From Haloprofundus halophilus (GTDB lineage Archaea > Halobacteriota > Halobacteria > Halobacteriales > Haloferacaceae), in assembly GCF_003439925.1 (NCBI RefSeq), contig NZ_QQRR01000003.1, positions 124,001 to 188,000 on the forward strand: a stretch of DNA of 64,000 nucleotides, written 5' to 3'. The notes under the pieces were generated by a model. It was given only the letters and a program-made list of their open reading frames with translations, was not told where the DNA came from and made no database searches. Each line of letters opens with the position of its first letter. Position 1 is the first letter of the stretch. Shown here one piece after another: positions 60,244 through 64,000 of the stretch. Both the position numbers and the translations under genes were made by a program.

Positions 60244-61326
60244 ATGCTACCCGACTGGAACAGTAGCCCTCGAATCTCGACGGCGTTCACCTACCGAGGT
60301 CTCGACGCAGTACTGCTGGAAAACCGGTCGCTCAGAGTCGTACTACTTCCCGAGAAGGGAGGCGACATCGTCTCTCTGCGGGACAAACGAACCGACGTGG
60401 ACGTTCTCTGGCACGCACCGCACAACTGGAGTGCACCGACTGCCCGCTATCTCCCTTCGGAACCGAACTCCACGTGGAACGATCACTATCCGGGCGGATG
60501 GCAGACGAACTTGCCGAACGCCGGCGGTGAGCGGGAGATCGCCGGAAGCGCGTACGGACTCCACGGCGAGAGCGCGTTGCTCCCTTGGGATGCGACCGTC
60601 ACCCGCGCGGACGACGAAGCAGTGTCGGTTCGGCTCGAAGTAGAGTTAGTGCGCTATCCGTTCTCCGTCGAACGAGAGCTCACACTCCACGCCGACGAAT
60701 CGAAACTACGCTGTTCCGAAACGGTGACAAACCACGGTGGGGTTGAACTCGACTACGTTTGGCAGCAACACATCGCGCTCGGTCCCCCGCTTCTTGCACC
60801 CGATGCGCGTCTGGATGTCCCCGCCGCTCGCGGCGTCGTCGAAGACTACGGTGACGGCTACCCGAACCGTCGCCTTCGGAGCGGAGCGGAGTTCGACTGG
60901 CCGAACGCACCGGGCCACGACGGCGGCGAGATAGACCTCTCGACGGACGTTCCGGGCCAGGACGCCGAGATTCACGACCTCGCCTACGCCATCGATCTGT
61001 CCGAGGGCTGGTACGCGCTCACGAACCCGGAACTCAACCTCGGATTCGCGCTTCGGTTCCCGACGGACCCGTTCGAGTCGCTGTGGTACTGGCAGCCGTT
61101 CGGCGGGTACGCCGAGTCGCCATTCTGGAACCGAACGTACAACGTCGGTCTCGAACCGACGACGGCGTATCCCGGCGATACCGAGGGACAGCGAACGTCC
61201 GGTACGATGAAGACGCTCGCTCCCGGCGAGACCGTCGAAGCCGAGTTCGTCGCCGCGACGTACGGCGGTCTCTCCGCGGTCGATTCCGTTTCCGCCGACG
61301 GCGTCGTCGACGGACCTCCGCGGTGA
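60244..61326 (+). CDS. DUF4432 / aldose-1-epimerase-like protein
   Basis: 360 aa. SLRVVLLPEKGGDIVSLRDKRTDVDVLWHAPH at the N-terminus, GGWQTNLPNAGG near 80 and YGLHGESALLPWDAT near 100 are galactose-mutarotase-like motifs; DYVWQQHIALGPPLL near 165 and WYWQPFGGYAESPFW near 270 complete the fold. The gene probably binds a sugar or sugar acid. A TATA-like TTGTTAACG is about 28 bp before ATG 60244. First of a sugar/PLP gene group. Confidence 0.82.
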   Translation: MLPDWNSSPRISTAFTYRGLDAVLLENRSLRVVLLPEKGGDIVSLRDKRTDVDVLWHAPHNWSAPTARYLPSEPNSTWNDHYPGGWQTNLPNAGGEREIAGSAYGLHGESALLPWDATVTRADDEAVSVRLEVELVRYPFSVERELTLHADESKLRCSETVTNHGGVELDYVWQQHIALGPPLLAPDARLDVPAARGVVEDYGDGYPNRRLRSGAEFDWPNAPGHDGGEIDLSTDVPGQDAEIHDLAYAIDLSEGWYALTNPELNLGFALRFPTDPFESLWYWQPFGGYAESPFWNRTYNVGLEPTTAYPGDTEGQRTSGTMKTLAPGETVEAEFVAATYGGLSAVDSVSADGVVDGPPR

Positions 61327-61411
61327 ACGACGCTCTCGTCGGAGCGAGTCGCGTCGTCCAGCAGGGTGATTCATTACCCATGCCCGCGGAGATGATGCCG
61401 ACAGCCGAGCT

Positions 61412-62623
61412 ATGGAGTACGAATCCACCATCTACGACGAGTTGGGCGTCCCGAACGTCGTCAACGCAGCGGGGACGAAGACACGCATCGGCGGCAGCCG
61501 AATCCGACCGGAGGCGGTCGAGGCGATGAGTCGGGCGGCGGAGGCGTTCGTCCGCCTCTCGGACCTGCAGGTCCGGGCGGGGGAACTCATCTCCGAGGTA
61601 ACCGGTGCGGAGGCGGGATACGTCGGCAGCGGTGCGGCCGCCTGCATGACGCTCGCGGCCGCAGCGGCCATCGCCGGCGACGACCTCGGAACGATGGCGA
61701 GACTCCCGGAGACCGAGGGAGTTCCGAACGAAATCGTGATGCCCCGGACCCACCGTAACGGCTACGACCACGCGTTTCGCGCCGCGGGCGCACGAATCGT
61801 CGACGTCGGTAACAACGACAACTACCTCGGGACGGGGTCGAACAGCACCGAACCGTGGGAGATCGCCGACGCGATAACCGAACAGACGGTCGCCGTCGGC
61901 TACATGCAGAAGGTGTACAGCACGCCGCCGTTGGACGAAGTCGTCGAGGTGGCCCACGACCACGGCGTCCCGGTCATCGTCGACGCCGCCGCCGAGGTGC
62001 CGCCGCGGGAGAACCTCTCGGCGTTCGTCGAGGCGGGCGCGGACATGGTCGTCTTCAGCGGTGGAAAGGCCATCCGCGGCCCGCAGACGACGGGCATCCT
62101 CGCGGGGAAGCGAGAGTACGTCCGCTCGGCGGCGCTGCAGCACCTCGACATGCACGTCGCCGAATCCGTCTGGGAACCACCGACGGAACTGTTCGACAAG
62201 GAGTCGCTCGACGGCGTTCCTCGACAGGGAATCGGGCGACCGCTCAAAGTCGGGAAAGAGGAGCTTGTCGGGCTCATCGCGGCGTTAGAAGCGTTCCTCG
62301 ACGAGGACCAGGACGCGCTCACGGCCGAGTGGAACGCCCGACTCGACATCGTTTCGGCGGGCCTCGAAGGGCTCCGCGGCGTGACGACGAGGCGGGAACC
62401 GGGTGGCAAACTGATGGTCGCTCCCGAAGTGTACGTCGAGGTCGACCCCGAAGCGGCCGCGCTCGACGCAGTCGAACTCGTCGGCGCGCTCAGGGAGGAG
62501 AACCCGCGTATCTTCGTCGGTTCCGACGACCTCCTCGACGGTGGATTCACCATCAATCCCATGTGTCTCTCTGACGACGGTGCTGAGTACGTCGTCGAGC
62601 GGATTCGGGGCCACCTCGGGTAG
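61412..62623 (+). CDS. SelA-like PLP-dependent enzyme
   Basis: 403 aa. GAEAGYVGSGAAACMTLAAAAAIAG near 65-90 is the phosphate-binding region; VIVDAAAEVPPRENL near 183 has the Asp for the PLP pyridine and VVFSGGKAIRGPQTTG near 215 has the Schiff-base Lys. This branch of the SelA/DgaE family includes D-glucosaminate-6-phosphate ammonia-lyase and other beta-eliminating enzymes rather than selenocysteine synthase. The epimerase-like gene upstream and RidA downstream support a sugar-amine substrate. Confidence 0.83.
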   Translation: MEYESTIYDELGVPNVVNAAGTKTRIGGSRIRPEAVEAMSRAAEAFVRLSDLQVRAGELISEVTGAEAGYVGSGAAACMTLAAAAAIAGDDLGTMARLPETEGVPNEIVMPRTHRNGYDHAFRAAGARIVDVGNNDNYLGTGSNSTEPWEIADAITEQTVAVGYMQKVYSTPPLDEVVEVAHDHGVPVIVDAAAEVPPRENLSAFVEAGADMVVFSGGKAIRGPQTTGILAGKREYVRSAALQHLDMHVAESVWEPPTELFDKESLDGVPRQGIGRPLKVGKEELVGLIAALEAFLDEDQDALTAEWNARLDIVSAGLEGLRGVTTRREPGGKLMVAPEVYVEVDPEAAALDAVELVGALREENPRIFVGSDDLLDGGFTINPMCLSDDGAEYVVERIRGHLG

Positions 62624-62692
62624 TCGTCTTCGGAGAGGCAGTCGACGGTCGGCGTCGGCCGGAGTCGGCCGTTCGATCACCCGACCGTTCGA

Positions 62693-63070
62693 CTACTCGA
62701 CCGTCGCGACGACCTCGATTTCGACGCCAATATCGATGGGGAGGTCGGCGACTTCGACGGCGCTTCGGGCGGGGTACGGGTCGCTCATGTACTCGCCGTA
62801 CACCTCGTTGACCGCGTCGTAGTTCGCCATGTCGGTGACGAACACCGTCGCCTTCACGACGCTGTCGAGCGAGCTTCCGCCGGCTTCGAGGACGGCGGCG
62901 ACGTTGTCGAGCGTCCGTGCGGTCTGTTCGCCGATGTCGTCGCTGACGACGTCGCCGGATTCGGGGTCGACGGGACCCTGCCCGGAGACGAAGATGCGGT
63001 CGCCGTCCCGAATCGCCTGCGAGAACGGACCGATGCTGGCCGGCGCTGCGTCCGTGTGTATCTCTTCCAT
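62693..63070 (-). CDS. ridA: RidA-family reactive-intermediate deaminase
   Basis: 125 aa. SIGPFSQAIRDGDRIFVSGQGPVDPESGD near 12-40 and YPARSAVEVADLPIDIGVEIEVVA near 95-120, with the catalytic Arg in PARSAVEV and the Glu in VEIEVVA. RidA hydrolyses enamine/imine intermediates such as 2-aminoacrylate made by PLP enzymes, and one lies 70 bp away in convergent orientation. ATG 63070 has TATA-like ACTAAGAAC about 25 bp upstream. Confidence 0.92.
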   Translation of the reverse strand: MEEIHTDAAPASIGPFSQAIRDGDRIFVSGQGPVDPESGDVVSDDIGEQTARTLDNVAAVLEAGGSSLDSVVKATVFVTDMANYDAVNEVYGEYMSDPYPARSAVEVADLPIDIGVEIEVVATVE

Positions 63071-63211
63071 GCGCGTCCGTGACGAGGACTCCCGCGTTCT
63101 TAGTGGTTTCTCTCGCCCCTTCACCGGGTGTCGCGTGCGCTGGAACCCGCTCCGCTCACACCCCCCACGACAGTTATCACCTATCCGCCCGAACCGGCGC
63201 TCGAACCCCCG

Positions 63212-63817
63212 ATGGACCTCATGCGCCTGTTGGACGAGTTGCGAGTGCTGAGCCAGAACGGGCTCAGATACGCCGACGACTCCTACGACGAGGAGCGGTA
63301 CGAGCGGATACTCGAACTGACGTGTCGGTACTACGGAGCGGCGCTCGACCTCCCGGCCGACGACGTTCGGGAGCGCTTCGCCGCCGAACTCGGACACGTC
63401 ACGCCGAAAGTCGGCGCCGAGGCCGCCGTGTTCGACTCGTCGGGTCGGATTCTGTTGATGCGCCGCGCCGACGACGGGACGTGGTGTCTCCCCTGCGGGT
63501 GGGTCGACCCGAACGAGTCGCCGGCCAAGGCCGCGGTCCGCGAGACGCGCGAGGAGACCGGACTCGACGTCTCGGTGACCGAGCTGGTCGACGTCTATCA
63601 CTACGCACCGAGCGAACGGTTCGGGCCGCACGGCCGGGTCGACCTGCTCTACCGTTGTACGGTCGAAGGCGGGTCGCTCGAACTCTCCCCCGAGGGCGAA
63701 GCGCTCGACTACTGGGAGATAGCCGACGTTCCCGTCTGGCACAAGGCGCACGAAACGTACGCCAGAGCCGCGCTCGGCACGACGTCGAAGACGTACGACG
63801 ACGGGTCGAACGGCTAA
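63212..63817 (+). CDS. Nudix hydrolase with N-terminal Nudix-associated domain
   Basis: 201 aa. Residues 1-60 (LLDELRVLSQNGLRYADDSYDEERYERILELTCRYYGAAL) form a helical N-domain common to this group. The Nudix box GWVDPNESPAKAAVRETREETGLDV lies near 99-123 with the RE-EE-G residues in place. They hydrolyse nucleoside diphosphates linked to a moiety X; the substrate is unknown. ATG 63212 is preferred over frames starting upstream. Confidence 0.9.
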   Translation: MDLMRLLDELRVLSQNGLRYADDSYDEERYERILELTCRYYGAALDLPADDVRERFAAELGHVTPKVGAEAAVFDSSGRILLMRRADDGTWCLPCGWVDPNESPAKAAVRETREETGLDVSVTELVDVYHYAPSERFGPHGRVDLLYRCTVEGGSLELSPEGEALDYWEIADVPVWHKAHETYARAALGTTSKTYDDGSNG

Positions 63818-63870
63818 TTCGACAGGTACGGGCGGAACGGCTATGTGGGTGGCTCACATCTCCCGAACCG

Positions 63871-64000
63871 ATGGTCCGACCGGCGATTCAGCTGTACACG
63901 CTCCGCGAGTTAGACGAACCGTTGACCGAAACGCTCCGCCGCGTCGGCGAGACGGGGTACGAGGGCGTCGAGTTCGCCGGCCTCGGCGGCGAATCACCGT
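63871..64000 (+). CDS. Sugar phosphate isomerase/epimerase, N-terminal fragment
   Basis: The first 43 codons from ATG 63871 read IQLYTLRELDEPLTETLRRVGETGYEGVEFAG, the beginning of a xylose-isomerase-like TIM barrel. The gene runs past the window. With the DUF4432, SelA-like and RidA genes it points to a sugar catabolic locus. Confidence 0.8.
   Translation, partial: MVRPAIQLYTLRELDEPLTETLRRVGETGYEGVEFAGLGGESP

Noticed and set aside
1-64000. tRNA, rRNA, CRISPR array, IS element or prophage
   Set aside because: No T-loop-like GGTTCRAAT elements with an acceptor stem, no 16S/23S segments, no regularly spaced repeats, no transposase or integrase motifs were seen.

Overview
The window looks like chromosomal DNA of a halophilic archaeon (class Halobacteria). 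It is GC-rich, the predicted proteins are strongly acidic, and many starts sit about 25-30 bp downstream of a TATA-like box with no leader, the usual haloarchaeal leaderless layout. Typical haloarchaeal families are present: HTH-10 bacterio-opsin-activator-type regulators, a halocyanin, TRAM proteins, Tat-type lipoproteins with an LAGC or LSGC lipobox, and a J-domain 2Fe-2S ferredoxin. The species cannot be told from sequence alone. I see no rRNA, tRNA, CRISPR array, insertion sequence or prophage.

Layout. 1-3422: histidine-utilisation operon (hutU-hutG-hutI, minus strand) with a divergent HTH-10 regulator. 3626-6836: serpin lipoprotein, esterase, DUF2270 protein. 6922-12193: sulfur-trafficking island (DUF302, DsrE-like, TusA; divergent split YeeE/YedE, a 49-aa membrane protein, TauE/SafE, rhodanese-metallo-beta-lactamase fusion). 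12366-14079: three coupled genes (DsbA-like protein plus two membrane proteins), each with a cysteine pair. 14272-15098: fluoride riboswitch followed by two overlapping crcB genes. 15196-23504: P450, small lipoproteins, MFS transporter, secreted ComEC-like lipoprotein with DUF3006 partner, haloacid dehalogenase, winged-helix regulator. 23866-28332: carbamoyltransferase, CoA-disulfide-reductase-like flavoprotein, ArsC-like phosphatase, SprT-like protein. 28423-32770: CorA operon, flavoprotein under a DtxR-type iron box, Rieske protein, J-domain ferredoxin, TRAM protein. 32817-35750: HTH regulator, aldehyde dehydrogenase, TraB protein. 36332-39391: thiamine operon thiE-thiM-SDR-thiD. 39534-45876: globin, HTH-10 regulator, VIT1-like transporter, gamma-carbonic-anhydrase-like protein, RtcB, small proteins, halocyanin and CopD-like protein. 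45892-51211: secreted Tat protein, lipid kinase, PadR regulator, MFS, metallo-beta-lactamase protein. 51319-56162: thiolase, HMG-CoA-synthase-like/DUF35 fusion, enoyl-CoA hydratase, P450. 56207-59495: lipoprotein, Thr/Pro-rich surface protein, PH-domain membrane protein. 60244-64000: DUF4432 epimerase-like, SelA-like PLP enzyme, RidA, Nudix hydrolase, start of a sugar isomerase/epimerase.

Many neighbours overlap by ATGA, GTGA or TGATG, which marks operons (hut, yeeE halves, DsbA cassette, crcB pair, ComEC-like/DUF3006, corA, thi, thiolase pair, surface protein/PH protein). The strongest regulatory signal is the fluoride riboswitch. Other candidate control elements are palindromes on or next to core promoters of hutU, tusA, the corA operon, the iron-box flavoprotein, the aldehyde dehydrogenase and the enoyl-CoA hydratase. 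The most unusual proteins are the HMG-CoA-synthase-like/DUF35 fusion without catalytic Cys or His, the SDR inside the thiamine operon, the thioredoxin-reductase-like protein without an NADPH domain, and the three-gene cysteine-pair cassette.
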